Position numbers and translations under genes: made by a program
Shown here: in pieces, positions 33,636-43,905 of the stretch
Layout: every line of letters starts with the position of its first letter
Position numbering within the stretch: the first letter of the stretch is position 1
Notes under the pieces: generated by a model
The model's database searches: none
What the model was told of the DNA's origin: nothing
What the model saw: only the letters and a program-made list of their open reading frames with translations
Assembly (NCBI GenBank): GCA_958299035.1
Contig: CATQJL010000223.1
Location: 1,668,359 to 1,732,358 of the forward strand
Direction of reading: 5' to 3'
From: Cylicocyclus nassatus
Taxonomy: Eukaryota; Nematoda; Chromadorea; Rhabditida; Strongylidae
Length of the DNA stretch: 64,000 bases

Positions 33636-33878
33636 CTTTGTCCGGAGGATTTATTCTGTGTGCAAATCCTAATAGTCATTTCTTATCATTGTGTATGACA
33701 TCCGCTTTCTCTATTGTTTGAAGCTTTCGGCTGCGCAAAAGACCAATCCTCGTGATGAACCATCACTGCCCGATAGAAATGGAAATGAGTGAGGCTTTGG
33801 TATAACTTGTTTTGACCTGCTAAGTGTTAATGGAATGAGTGAGTACATTATGGCAAAGCAATTTTAGGGTCCATGGGT

Positions 33879-33950
33879 GTGTCATGGTCTAGCGGTTTAG
33901 TGATAGAATCTTTATGCTAGACCATACAGGTTCGAGTCCCTACTTTAACG
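33879..33950 (+). pseudogene. tRNA-like Pol III promoter within the CTG-target element
   Basis: A-box TGGTCTAGCGG (33885-33895) and a perfect B-box GGTTCGAGTCC (33929-33939) are in tRNA-like spacing. Acceptor and T stems are poor, so it is not a functional tRNA; a tRNA-derived insert or promoter is likely. Confidence 0.5.
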
Positions 33951-34600
33951 TCGCTTTTGCAGCAAAGTGCTTAACAGCTCCTCAAAGCAAAACTCCGAGC
34001 TTGAGAGTTGGAATTCGGAATTACGAAAGCGGAACTCAGAGTTTCAATAAGCGTAACTCAGAGTATCAAAAACGGAACTCAGAGTTATCTCTGAGTTAAC
34101 GCGGAGCTTCAAACTCGGATTTTCGACCAGATTACTACCGACCCTGAGAATTTGTGTGGCAAGGTTTTTAAGCGTGCTGATTTCACTACATGAGTTTTCG
34201 TGAGCTTTTCGAGCTTTCTTGATGGCGTATTCACATCTTTGACAAACACTGGAAAAACAGTTGTTACTCTAAATCTGAAAAAATTTATGAAAGAAGCACT
34301 ATACTAAGTGCAGATTTCATAGTTGTCAACGACTTCGACTGGTCCAGTACAAGAGTTTTTGGCTTGTTTGGTTTTCTTTCTTAGGCAAAAACCGGCAAAA
34401 AACAGCTTTGAATGGTTCAAAATCCTCCTCTTCCTACCGTAGTCTTACAGTAATGGAAAGCAATCGATCATTCGCCCCACACTGCAAATCTAAGTCGAAC
34501 TTCGTTTTACAGAATGGCGCCTCAAATTCGGTAAAAAACATGAAAGCAGGAGAGTTACTAACGATGAAACATGTGCAAATTTTTTTGGGCACCCTGTATA

Positions 34601-35178
34601 TTAGATTGTCCCGAAAGTTCTGTCGTCTCATTTTGAAAATTTGCAACTTTGCCCTATCTAGACGGATTTGCTTCATTGTAATTGTATTTGTAAGGATAAG
34701 TTTTTCGCTTTCGAATGCTGTCTTTTCAAACTTTTACCGCATACTGGCAGCGAAGATAAAAATGAAAAAAGAAGACCATACAAGTTTTGATCATTTTAAG
34801 TCAGGTTGGCGAAAATCTGAGACACCGCGGAATCTCAAATCAACAGCACAGAAGTTTTTTGACCCATTCTTTTCAACTGTAAAAATTTTGTGCTGCTTGG
34901 ACGTGTCTGTGAAAAGTTATGATTTTTCAAGATAGCGGCACATTAATGATCTTGGAGTTTGCTGTGGAAAACATGAAAATTATAACTTCTCACAGAAACG
35001 CCCAAACAGCACAAACTTTTACAGTTGCAAAAAGGAGGTAAGTAAAAGTTTGAGAAGACAGCATTCGAAAGCGAAAGACCTATTCTTATAAATATATTTA
35101 CAATGAAGCAATTTCGTTTAAATAAGGCAAAGCTACAAATTTTTGAGACGAAACGGCAGAACTTTTGGGACAACCTTA
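34601..35178. mobile_element. TA-target palindromic element (TTAGATTGTCCCGAAAG)
   Basis: Ends TTAGATTGTCCCGAAAGTTC and GAACTTTTGGGACAACCTTA are inverted and TA-flanked. The arms pair over most of their length (e.g. GCATTCGAAAGCG / CGCTTTCGAATGC). It is the left copy of 39863-40568 and lacks about 125 bp. Confidence 0.75.
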
Positions 35179-35225
35179 TATATCAGTGGCGGTACCAGGA
35201 TTTCGGATCGGTGGGGGGGGGGAGA

Positions 35226-35988
35226 AAACTCACTGTCGTCCGTCCGCAGCATGTCTGCGACTATTGTCCGCTTCCTGTGGATTATTAACATCTTCATCAC
35301 AATGGATCAACGGTCGCTTTCTTCTGCCACCGTGCCTCTCTATACATTTTGCATAAGACGAGGTCTAGACTCGATAAGCGCGGAGGTAACTTTTAGCGGC
35401 GTAGTTTCACATGTTAAGACTGCAGTCAGCTTTCAGACCTTCGAAGAATACCACCTTGTCGAAACTTCATTTCAATAAAGACTCATCATACTAATCTGGA
35501 TTTGAACATCTACTGCTCAGTTCATTAAAAAATTCGAGGAGCAATATTTATGCAACATTCCAAAATTTCGATTTCTACCCTACTGCCAGCTTTTTACATA
35601 TCGTCGTCTTTCTGATATAAACATTGCTCCGCCATCCACTGCTGGTAGGCGACGATATTTACAAAAATCATAGCTGAATGCTTTTGATATTTTACTGCAA
35701 AAAAAGAGAAAAAAGCGAGATCGAGCTTGAGATGAGCATAGCAAGGAGAAAGTAACATATCTTTCGTGCCCGAGGGATCCCATAGGTACCGTCGCTCGCG
35801 TGCTGAACTGTCTGGCTTTCGTTCCTTTCACTTCAGCAAATGTAAGGCACTTGTTCAAAGTCAGTGTGTTTGAAGGATTGAAAGGCAGCGAATCAATGTG
35901 TAATTTATTGTACCTTTGGGACTCTCTGTAGCACACACTACATTAAATCACAAACAGTATCCTCATTCATCTATAGTTCGTCCCAACG
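35226..35988. other. 3' flank of the metalloprotease gene
   Basis: No repeat or gene recognised. A 118-codon minus-strand frame (35580-35936) has no known motif. The metalloprotease 3' UTR should lie here. Confidence 0.45.
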
Positions 35989-36183
35989 CTATACAAACGC
36001 CTGATTGACTCGACGTCCACATGTGGCAAGCGCATTCCGGTAGCGAGCGTCCTCAAATTCAGTTTCTTTGTAGTGTACATGATCATTATATGGGAGCACA
36101 TACCGATAATATTTGCTCATAACAGAAGATTTTTTGCGAGAATGTCGCAATCCAAGAAGGTGACCAATTTCATGAATCATCAC
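35989..36183 (-). CDS. Metalloprotease exon 4: zinc site, Met-turn, stop
   Basis: Acceptor ATTTAG|GTG in phase 0. It encodes VMIHEIGHLLGLRH, SSVM, about 35 further residues ending NQAFV, and TAG. All three zinc-binding His and the Glu are present. Confidence 0.85.
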   Translation of the reverse strand: MMIHEIGHLLGLRHSRKKSSVMSKYYRYVLPYNDHVHYKETEFEDARYRNALATCGRRVNQAFV

Positions 36184-38112
36184 CTAAATACGAAGCTGAG
36201 TGCCATATGTGAACAGACTATTGGAAATTACGCAAAGTTGACTCTCAAGGAAGGATCACAGTACATTAGATCTGATAGTACTTGGCAGCGAGGACAATAT
36301 TTTCTCGGAAACAAGTACCTGCTTCCAGATGTCGATGAAGCTGGCGTATGCGCGTAAAAATGGCCGTAGAGTGGACAAAACCATTTTTCAAACGAAATAG
36401 TCGAAGCAAAAAACACTCAGGTCGAACAGTCAAATCTACTAGTCTATGATAAGAGTTCAGTCATCAGAGCTTATGAATGTTGTAAAGAATTACCATTTGC
36501 AATCAAACTTCATTCCATTCGCTTCCAATATTCTAAATCGATTGTTTCGTTCTTTGGATGGAAAAAAATTTTTGTTAATAATATGAGCAATATTCGATAC
36601 TCTGGCTATTTCCTCCAATAATTCCTCCCCCCCCCCCCAAAGAATACGTTACGAAATTTTCAAAGATCACTTATATGAATTGTGAAAAATGTGCAAGTGA
36701 GTTGCTTACACCCAAGGTTGGTAGCAAGACGCGGCCCGTCCGCCTTCTTCAGGATTTGAAAAAATTTCCTGATTTCAAAAAACAACTTAGCCGCAATCGA
36801 GCGTAGGACAGAGACTGCAAGACCGCCAATGGTATCATCTGTCCGTCTGGAAAACCGGGCGACTGTAGGTAATCAGGAGTAGTTTATCTCAAAACCTGTC
36901 AAAAATGCGGTGACCACATAGAAGAGACAGGCCTTTGTGCACAAGAATCAAAGAGTATCTTGACGGCCTTCAAAGTCCAAAACGTCCACACCTTCGAGTC
37001 ACATCAAAGATTAAGTCATGAGAACCAGTATTTTTTACTCACTGTCACGATCTTGTCGCACTAATCCAGGTTGATAGCCCGCAAAACGTTGGAGGCTGAA
37101 GGCATTGCCAGGGCGAGTGTTTTCTTATCGAATACTGTGTGGATTTTGATACGGATCTTTTATAACCATATAAAGGGCATTGAACACTGACTATCATACT
37201 CACTCATAGCGCAGATGCAGCGCGGCACTGGTTATTCAGTTTCTGTACCCCAATCTAGCAAGGCTGAGGTCAGGATTTCAACTCTGCCGCTCCATCGCAT
37301 AGCTAGACTAAATCTGTTGCCAAGCAAGGAGTTTGAGCGGGTAGATCTTGAAGTCTCGATGTTTCAGGAAGCCCTGAAGTGCGGACGGACCGCCGAAACA
37401 TTGGCTTTGTATAGTAAATTCTTGCTACCGACCTTGGTTGACAGCTCAAAAACTGTACTACATCGAATACAATGCCAAGGTTCATCGACGATCGAGCACG
37501 ACTTGCTTACACTTTTGGATTAATGGAATTTACTAGAATAAAATATATTCACTAAGAATTCATGACAAACCACCCCGAATGATGTTGTGCTGATGCGGTT
37601 TCAGTATAAATCAGAACTTACGTAACGCAAATCGACACCGTGTGAACCATCGAATGACCAATCTTCATCAGCGTCCAGGTGAAGAATTCCGTGAGGAGGG
37701 TACCCGGAGTGCGCAACCATGTTTCCTTTTCCATCAAAGGCCTAACAAACTGGTATAAAAACCCAAGAAACTAAATAATAACCCTCTTCCTAACCTCTTC
37801 GTCTCCATGAAATTTTCTGGCAAACAGAATATCTATGTCCAAACCAGGAGGTTTTGTAATTCCTTTGCTACTGCTGACGAGGTGGGAAACATCCTCGAAA
37901 TCAAAATGTCCGTTCAACGCATCTCCCCATAAAGCAAAAGCTGTTGAGATAAGTGCTCTACAAAAGCTTGGTCAGTTGAAAACTATGGTTTTATAAATCT
38001 AGACCTCATCATTCGTTTGCTTTTTTCGTCGAGAAAAAGCCCGAAGGGATCTCTGAAGGCCCATGTAATCAATCGCTGCCGCCAGATCTTGCGTCTAAGC
38101 GTCTTTGATGCT
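35989..38112 (-). CDS. Matrixin (M10) zinc metalloprotease, catalytic domain; 5' end not found
   Basis: Four minus-strand exons (38112-38005, 37957-37795, 37741-37622, 36183-35989) join in consistent phase. The product has the matrixin zinc site HEIGHLLGLRH (36174-36142) with catalytic Glu, a Met-turn SSVM, and the upstream structural metal-binding pattern HGDEE-AFDGKGNMVAHSGYP and ILHLDADEDW. Known: matrixins cleave extracellular-matrix proteins; nematode members are the zmp genes. It stops about 35 residues after the Met-turn, so no hemopexin domain. Signal peptide, prodomain and PRCGxPD cysteine switch were not found upstream, where a foldback element begins at 38757; earlier exons may lie beyond it. 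The gene sits in the spacer of inverted repeat 1. Confidence 0.82.
36184..37621 (-). other. Intron 3 of the metalloprotease, with inverted retroelement ends
   Basis: It contains CCAAGGTTGGTAGCAAGACGCGG (about 36712) and its near-complement TTCTTGCTACCGACCTTGG (37421-37439), bounding a foldback of about 740 bp. The axis of inverted repeat 1 lies near its upstream end. There is a C homopolymer at 36628-36639. Confidence 0.5.
37365..37445 (+). repeat. Retroelement 3' motif with hammerhead-like core (copy 2)
   Basis: CCCTGAAGT-GCGG-ACGGA-CCGC-CGAAAC followed by AGTAAATTCTTGCTACC parallels 22745-22820. The stem pairs differ but are preserved. A third partial version lies in reverse at 36735-36771. 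Confidence 0.4.
37622..37741 (-). CDS. Metalloprotease exon 3: structural metal-binding strand region
   Basis: Forty codons between acceptor TTTGTTAG and donor TAC|GTAAGT. AFDGKGNMVAHSGYP and HGILHLDADEDW match the matrixin pattern F-D-G-x-G-x-x-A-H ... H-x-D-x-D-E-x-W. Confidence 0.85.
37795..37957 (-). CDS. Metalloprotease exon 2
   Basis: Acceptor TTTTGTAG, one base completing the previous codon, then ALISTAFALWGD and a GLDIDILFARKFHGDEE end, as in the matrixin A-x-x-x-W...D-I-x-I-x-F-x-x-x-x-H-G-D strand. Donor GAG|GTTAGG, phase 0. Confidence 0.82.
38005..38112 (-). CDS. Metalloprotease exon 1 as seen (start of catalytic domain)
   Basis: After acceptor AATTTCAG the phase-compatible frame reads SKTLRRKIWRQRLITWAF..FLDEKSKRMM, resembling the W-x-(K/R)-x-x-L-T-(Y/W) first strand of matrixins. 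Donor ATGAG|GTCTAG is weak. It needs an upstream exon ending in phase 2, which I could not find. Confidence 0.65.
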
Positions 38113-38756
38113 CTGAAATTCGAATTGACTATAATGTCTATTGTTAAAATGAAACAAATTCTTGATGAGAGATATAAACTGCTAGTCGCTGTACCCGGCT
38201 TTGTGCGGCTGTTCTAGGTTGATTCCAAAATTCTATCAATCATGGAATCTACATACATGACATTTGAAGTGGTATACCCAAAAGTCCTAATCCAAAAATT
38301 AACAGCGTTTGTTCATTGTCTAACTTCTGCACTTGGAAGCCCTTCGGAGGTTTCGCTTCGACAGTCAATTAAATGGGCAAATTTCTCTAACAGTGATTCA
38401 AATATAGCTCCACTCTTATGGATTTGGGTGCAATTTCACGTGTGCGAGATGATCATCAAGAACTTACATGGAGACTTGTTAGCCAATTAGCTCTACCGTG
38501 TTCTTCTTGTTAAAACTAAGAATGAGCTTCCCTGCTATTCCTTACATCAAATTGTGCGAGGAGTTTGATAGTGGTTGATAAGACTTCATTTTCATTGCAA
38601 AGTGCCAAAAATCAATATTAATGAAAGTTTTTAGCAAATCGCTTCATAAAGAGTCTAAAACCATCTAAGCGTCGAAAACATTGTCAAGATTTCAGCTCAA
38701 TTGGTCCACGAGCAAAGGAGTTTATAAAAAACATACGATCAAGATTTGCACAAATT

Positions 38757-39565
38757 TTGACTTACATATCGATATATCATTAGATAGATTAAACCTAGCT
38801 TTACAGGATAGTGCTTGAAGTTTTGAAGCAGCTTTGATCCAAGCGAAGATTGAAGCCAAAAACCAAAAAGATCCAAGCGCCCCAAAAAACCAAGACGTTC
38901 AGAAAATCCTTCAAAATTCCTAACTTGCTCATGCATTGTCATTTCGTATAAGACATTTCTCTATGCAGTTGCTGCATTTTTCTCTCAGCTAGAAACCTGA
39001 AAAAACGAAGTTTTTTATGCTTTTTCTAAGTTAGTGCCGAGATGTTCTAGCACTAACAGTTGCATAGTACATGTTGTTAGCAGTAAATTTTACATTTTCA
39101 GCCTTCTAAAACAGCTAATTCACGAGAATTATCGAATCTAGCTCTCTTTATCCAAATTTTCTTGCCTTTTTGCTTAAAATTCGATATTTCTCGTAAACCA
39201 GCCGCTGTAAAAAGCTGAAAATTCACACTCATGCTTTTTAGGTCCTATCGTATACAGTAATTGTCAGTGCTAGAACATCTCATTAATGTTTTAGAAAAAA
39301 CATGAAAAACTTCGTTTTTTGAATTTCTAGCTGAGAAAAAATACAGCAACTGAGAAAAATGTCTTATACGAAATGACCATGCATGGGCAAGTTAGAAATT
39401 TTGAAGGATTTTATGGGCGAAATACCAATATTTTCTTGGTTTTTTGGGGCGCTTGGGCCTTTTTGGTTTTTGGCTTCAGTCTTCGCTTGGATCAAAGCTA
39501 CTGCAAAACTCTAAGCACTATTTTGTAAGCTAGGTTTGCTCTATCTATTAGTATATCAAGACCTA
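38757..39565. mobile_element. Foldback element upstream of the metalloprotease
   Basis: The arms pair over about 370 bp: AAACCTAGCTTTACAGGATAG / CTATTTTGTAAGCTAGGTTT, GGCGC-type CTTGG..TTTTTGG blocks, and CATTTCGTATAAGACATTT / AAATGTCTTATACGAAATG. The centre is near 39160. No coding capacity. Confidence 0.65.
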
Positions 39566-39639
39566 TTTGGGATATAGGATTATTCCGGATTATTGCGGTC
39601 TGCACCTATTTTGGTGCAGGAATTATGCATCAACCTAAT

Positions 39640-39856
39640 AAATAATTTGGATAATTTTTAAAATTTTTCGAAAATTCAAATTAGCCTTGTAAAAAATTGA
39701 CGCCACGCCCCCTTTTTTCAAAGTTTTAGGGGTTGTGGGCTCTCAAGAATTTTGGGAAGCACGCCAAACATTTCCGGAGCGCACGGCTAACGCCACGCTT
39801 CTTCATTTGAAAGATTTTCTGCCCCCCCCCCAATCCGAAATCCTGGGACCGCCACT
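39640..39856 (-). mobile_element. hAT-like terminal fragment (CAGTGGCGG family), reverse
   Basis: Read on the minus strand from 39856: CAGTGGCGGTCCCAGGATTTCG, a G run, GCGTGGCGTTAGCC and an AT palindromic patch, matching 3860-4070. Its outer 40 bp are shared with the left arm, which stops inside the G run. Confidence 0.5.
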
Positions 39857-39862
39857 GATATA

Positions 39863-40568
39863 TAAGGTTGTCCCAAAAGTTCTGCCGTTTCATTGTCTCA
39901 AAAATTTGTAGCTTTGCCTTATTTAAACGAAATTGCATCATTGTAAATATATTTATAAGAATAGGTCTTTCGCTTTCGAATGCTGTCTTCTCAAACTTTT
40001 ACTGCGTACTGACAGCGGAGATAAACATGGAAAAAGAAGACCATATAGGTTTTGATCATTTCAAGTTAGGTCGCCAAAAACCTGAGACACCGCGTAGAAA
40101 TCTCAAATCAACAGTATATAAGTTTTTTGACCTCCTTTTTGCAACTGTAAAAGTTTGTGCTGTTTGGGCGTTTCTGTGAGAAGTTATAATTTTCATGTTT
40201 TCCACAGCAAACTCCAAGATCATTAATGTGCCGCTATCTTGAAAAATCATAACTTTTCACAGACACGTCCAAGCAGCACAAAATTTTTACAGTTGAAAAG
40301 AATGGGTCAAAAAACTTCTGTGCTGTTGATTTGAGATTCCGCGGTGTCTCAGATTTTCGCCAACCTGACTTAAAATGATCAAAACTTGTATGGTCTTCTT
40401 TTTTCATTTTTATCTTCGCTGCCAGTATGCGGTAAAAGTTTGAAAAGACAGCATTCGAAAGCGAAAAACTTATCCTTACAAATACAATTACAATGAAGCA
40501 AATCCGTCTAGATAGGGCAAAGTTGCAAATTTTCAAAATGAGACGACAGAACTTTCGGGACAATCTAA
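39863..40568. mobile_element. TA-target palindromic element, full copy
   Basis: Ends TAAGGTTGTCCCAAAAGTTC and GAACTTTCGGGACAATCTAA. Arms of about 330 bp pair around 40220. It is the complete version of 34601-35178. Confidence 0.75.
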
Positions 40569-40570
40569 TA

Positions 40571-41248
40571 TACAGGGTGCCCAAAAAAATTTGCACATGT
40601 TTCATCGTTAGTAACTCTCCTGCTTTCATGTTTTTTACCGAATTTGAGGCGCCATTCTGTAAAACGAAGTTCGACTTAGATTTGCAGTGTGGGGCGAATG
40701 ATCGATTGCTTTCCATTACTGTAAGACTACGGTAGGAAGAGGAGGATTTTGAACCATTCAAAGCTGTTTTTTGCCGGTTTTTGCCTAAGAAAGAAAACCA
40801 AACAAGCCAAAAACTCTTGTACTGGACCAGTCGAAGTCGTTGACAACTATGAAATCTGCACTTAGGTATAGTGCTTCTTTCATAAATTTTTTCAGATTTA
40901 GAGTAACAACTGTTTTTCCAGTGTTCGTCAAAGATGTGAATACGCCATCAAGAAAGCTCGAAAAGCTCACGAAAACTCATGTAGTGAAATCAGCACGCTT
41001 AAAAACCTTGCCACACAAATTCTCAGATTTTTTGAAATTATTTCGTCAAAAAGCCCATTCCACAGTGACGCTGTATGCTGAAAGTTCATACCTGCTACAG
41101 CAATGAAGAGCGATTAGTGATTCGCTCCATACTTTAAATCTAAGTTGGACCTCGCTCTACAGAATGGCACTTCAAGCTTGGCAAAAGAGGTGGAAGAAAG
41201 AGAGTTATCAACGATCAAACAGTGTGCACATTCTTTTGGGACACTGTA
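40571..41248. mobile_element. TA-target palindromic element, uninterrupted copy
   Basis: Ends TACAGGGTGCCC and GGGACACTGTA. It carries the empty site for the CTG-target element. It shares one TA junction with the preceding element. Confidence 0.78.
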
Positions 41249-41253
41249 TAGTA

Positions 41254-41935
41254 TACAGGGTGCCCCAAAAGTAAGTACACACTTTTTAATCGTCAATATC
41301 TCTCTTCCCAATGGGTCTTTTTTTGCCAGTCAAGTACCATTCTGTAGAGGAGTCTTCAACTTAGATTTACAGTATCGATCTAATCACCGATCTCTTTTCG
41401 TTACTGTGGGACTACTATAAGAACTTCCAGCTTATGGAAAGGTTGTGAAATATGCAATCTGACAAAATTTTTTTTCAAAAAATCTGAAAAATCGTGTACT
41501 AAGGTTTTCGCGCACGCTGATTTAAAAACACAACTTTTTACGGGTGTTTCCTGCTTTTTTGAAGTTGTAATCACATTTCCGACAAATATTATGAATTCGG
41601 TTATTATTGTTTACCTGGAATAACTTTAGAAAGAAGCATCAAAGTAAAGTGGAAATTTCATATTCAAAATCAGCGGCTTCCATTACCATAGTATAAGAGC
41701 TTTCGGCGTGTTTGGTTTTGTTTTGAGGCAGAATATGACCTCCAAAGGCCTAAATCCTTGACGAAGTCCTACAGTAATCCTACAGGAATGAAGAGCGAAC
41801 GACGGTAATTTGTTCGATACTGTAAATCTAAGTTGAAACCTCCTCTACAAAATAGTACCTGAATGGCGGAAAAACACAATGGGAAGAGAGATATCAACGA
41901 TTGAAAAGTGTGTACTTACTTTTGCATTCTCTATA
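41254..41935. mobile_element. TA-target MITE (CAGGGTGYCCC, AAGTAAGTACAC type)
   Basis: The left end TACAGGGTGCCCCAAAAGTA has a decayed right end (TGTACTTACTTTTGCATTCTCTATA). It is closely related to 4130-4809. Confidence 0.7.
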
Positions 41936-42598
41936 CAGGGTGTCCCAAAAAGATGGGCCTACTGTTTGATTGTGAATAACTCTCTTGTAATGAATTGTTG
42001 TTTCGAGGAGCTTTAGGTACTATTTTGTAGAGCAAGGCTAGATTTACAGTATGGAGCAAATTATCTATCGTCCTTCGTTACTGTGGGATTACTTTACGAA
42101 CTTCGACAAGGATTTTAGGCCATTGGAGGCTATATTCTGCCTCGGAACAAAACCAAACAAGCCAAAAACTCCTACACTGGTAATGGGAGCCACTGATTTC
42201 GAATTTGAGATTCCCACCTTACTGTGGTGCTCTTTCCTAAGTTGCCGGTAAATCGTAATAACTCAATTCCCAGTATTTGTCAGAAATGTAATTACACCGT
42301 CAAAAAAAGCTGAAAACACTCAAAAAAGGTGTTAGGGTGATATCAACATGCGCGAAAACCCTAGAACACGATTTTTCAGATTTCCTGAAAAACTTTGTTA
42401 GGTGGTATAATTAACAATAGTCCCATATGCTGGAAGTTCCTACCGTAATCCTACAGTAATGAAGAGAGATCGACGATTTGCTCCATACTGTAGATCTAAG
42501 TTGAGCCTCGCTCTATAGAATGGTGCCTCAAGCTCGGCAAAAGACATGAAAACAAGGGAGTTATTAACAATCAATCACATTTTTTAGACACCCTTATA
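41934..42598. mobile_element. TA-target MITE (CAGGGTGTCCC), second of tandem set
   Basis: Starts TACAGGGTGTCCCAAAAAGA directly on the TA of the previous copy and ends TTAGACACCCTTATA. Confidence 0.7.
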
Positions 42599-43280
42599 TA
42601 CAGGGTGTCCCAAAAAATGTACCTACTGTTTGATTGTAAATAACCCTCTTGCGATGAAGTGATGCGAGAAGCTTTGGACACCATTTTGTAGAGCGAGATT
42701 TAGACTTAGATACAGTATGGAGCGAATCATCTATTGCTTTTCATTACTGTAGAATTACGGTACGAACTTCCAGCATATGGAACCATTGTGAAATAAACCA
42801 CCTAACAAAATTTTCTTCGAAAAATCTGAAAAATCGTGTACTAAGGTCTTCGCGCATGCTGATTTCACTTAACAACTTTTTACGAGTGTTTTCAGTTTTT
42901 TGACGGTGTAATATTACATTTCTGACAAATGCTGGGAACTGAGTTATCACGATTTACCGGGGACAGCTTAGGACAGAAGCATCACAGTAAAATAGGAATT
43001 TCAAATTCGAAATCAGCAGCTCCCATTATCGTAGTATAGGAGTTTTTGGTTTATTTGGTTTTGCTCCGAGGCAGAATATAGCCTCCAATGGCCTAAAATC
43101 TTTGTCTAAGTTCGTATCGTAATCCTACAGTAACGGAGAGAGATAGATGACTCGCTTCATATTGTAAATCTAAGTTTAACCTCGCTTTACAAAACGATAC
43201 CTAATGCTTCACGAAAGACTTTTTTACAAGAGAGTTATTTACAGTCAAACAGTGGGCACATTTTTTTGGGACACCCTGTA
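42599..43280. mobile_element. TA-target MITE (CAGGGTGTCCC), third of tandem set
   Basis: Starts TACAGGGTGTCCCAAAAAAT and ends TTTTTTTGGGACACCCTGTA. Same family as 61412-62085. Confidence 0.75.
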
Positions 43281-43285
43281 TATAC

Positions 43286-43400
43286 CAGTGGCTACCGAGG
43301 GCGGGGAGCAGGAAGGGGGCGACAGCCACGCCCCCTTTTTCTGAAATTTCGGGGTTCTGAGCTCAGAAAATTAGTATGTGACACAGGCTGCAGCGAGGGA
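43286..43400 (+). mobile_element. hAT-like terminal fragment
   Basis: CAGTGGCTACCGAGGGCGGGG followed by GGGGGCGACAGCCACGCCCCC resembles the CAGTGGCGG ends at 3860 and 39856, strongly diverged. Confidence 0.4.
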
Positions 43401-43654
43401 TCTACCATTGCACAGAGCAATAGAAGTAGAATCACTTATAACGAGAGAAAGAGCGATAGAAATTCCTTCAGCGTTTCCTACAGTACTTTTCTTACCATAC
43501 GCTAAAAATGATCCAAAAATGTGATATTATCAGTGTTAACGATCAAATGTTTATATCAGTGATAAGGGTAAATAAAAACTAATTTTTCGCGATAGTTTTC
43601 GATAATGAGAACTTCCTACCAAAACCTGCTATTCGCGATTTACGCTGTAATATA

Positions 43655-43905
43655 TAAGCTTTACCATAGAAAATAACAAAGTATCACCATGTCTACCGTG
43701 CCACCATGAATTACGGACATACCGTAAACCAAAACATTTGTCTCGTCAAGTTGAAGCCGAATCTTCTTGCAGATCTCATATAAAGTCCTTCTAGAAGAAG
43801 TTACAGCTAAATCCCGCTTATCCCGCAAAACCCGTTCGCGAATCCCGACGATCCCGCAATCCCGACAATCCCGCAATTTTGGACAAATTCTACCGGCAAC
43901 TGTAT
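43655..43905. mobile_element. Single arm related to the 10661-11081 foldback
   Basis: It shares GTCAAGTTGAAGCCGAATCTTCTTGCAGAT, the AAGTTACAGCTAAATCCCGC region and repeated TCCCGCAAT words with 10970-11060. No opposite arm is visible. Confidence 0.5.

Larger units (their letters stand above)
32691..34143. mobile_element. Unclassified DNA element, TIR GGTCGGTAGTAA, TSD CTG
   Basis: Borders are exact: left CTG|GGTCGGTAGTAA and right TTACTACCGACC|CTG, while the right arm of the inverted repeat has the empty site AATCTGAGAATTTG with one CTG (about 41018-41031, reverse strand). Subterminal palindromes of AACTCAGAGTTAACTCTGAG are repeated at both ends. The inside carries a 126-bp tandem repeat (33133-33635) and a Pol III-like box pair (33885-33939). 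No transposase ORF; a 3-bp CTG duplication does not fit TWA (PIF) or TA (mariner). CACTA-like superfamilies also make 3-bp duplications but have different ends. Confidence 0.8.
32466..34598. mobile_element. TA-target palindromic element, interrupted
   Basis: Ends TACAGTGTCCCAAAAGAATG and GGGCACCCTGTA. Without the insert at 32691-34143 it would be about 680 bp, like the uninterrupted copy 40571-41248. Confidence 0.75.
32432..35225 (+). repeat. Large inverted repeat 1, left arm
   Basis: It matches 39815-41282 in reverse. A 175-codon frame is identical between arms at 34408-34935 and 40234-40761, placing the axis near 37585. The arm comprises two palindromic elements and a truncated CAGTGGCGG end. 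It differs from the right arm by the 1.45-kb insertion 32691-34143 and a deletion of about 125 bp near 35041. Both of its outer edges cut through elements that are more complete on the right, so the left arm is probably the copy. Confidence 0.85.
39815..41282 (-). repeat. Large inverted repeat 1, right arm
   Basis: Reverse complement of 32432-35225 without the CTG-target insert and without the 125-bp deletion. It extends 35 bp into the next TA-target element (41254), a piece copied into the left arm at 32432-32465. It contains complete elements 39863-40568 and 40571-41248. Confidence 0.85.

Noticed and set aside
36073..36357. Plus-strand 94-codon ORF overlapping the metalloprotease zinc-site exon
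   Set aside because: It overlaps the well-supported minus-strand exon in antisense and has no known motif.
34408..40761. Identical 175-codon ORFs in both arms of inverted repeat 1
   Set aside because: They span two different palindromic elements and their junction; identity reflects the DNA duplication, and no protein motif is present.
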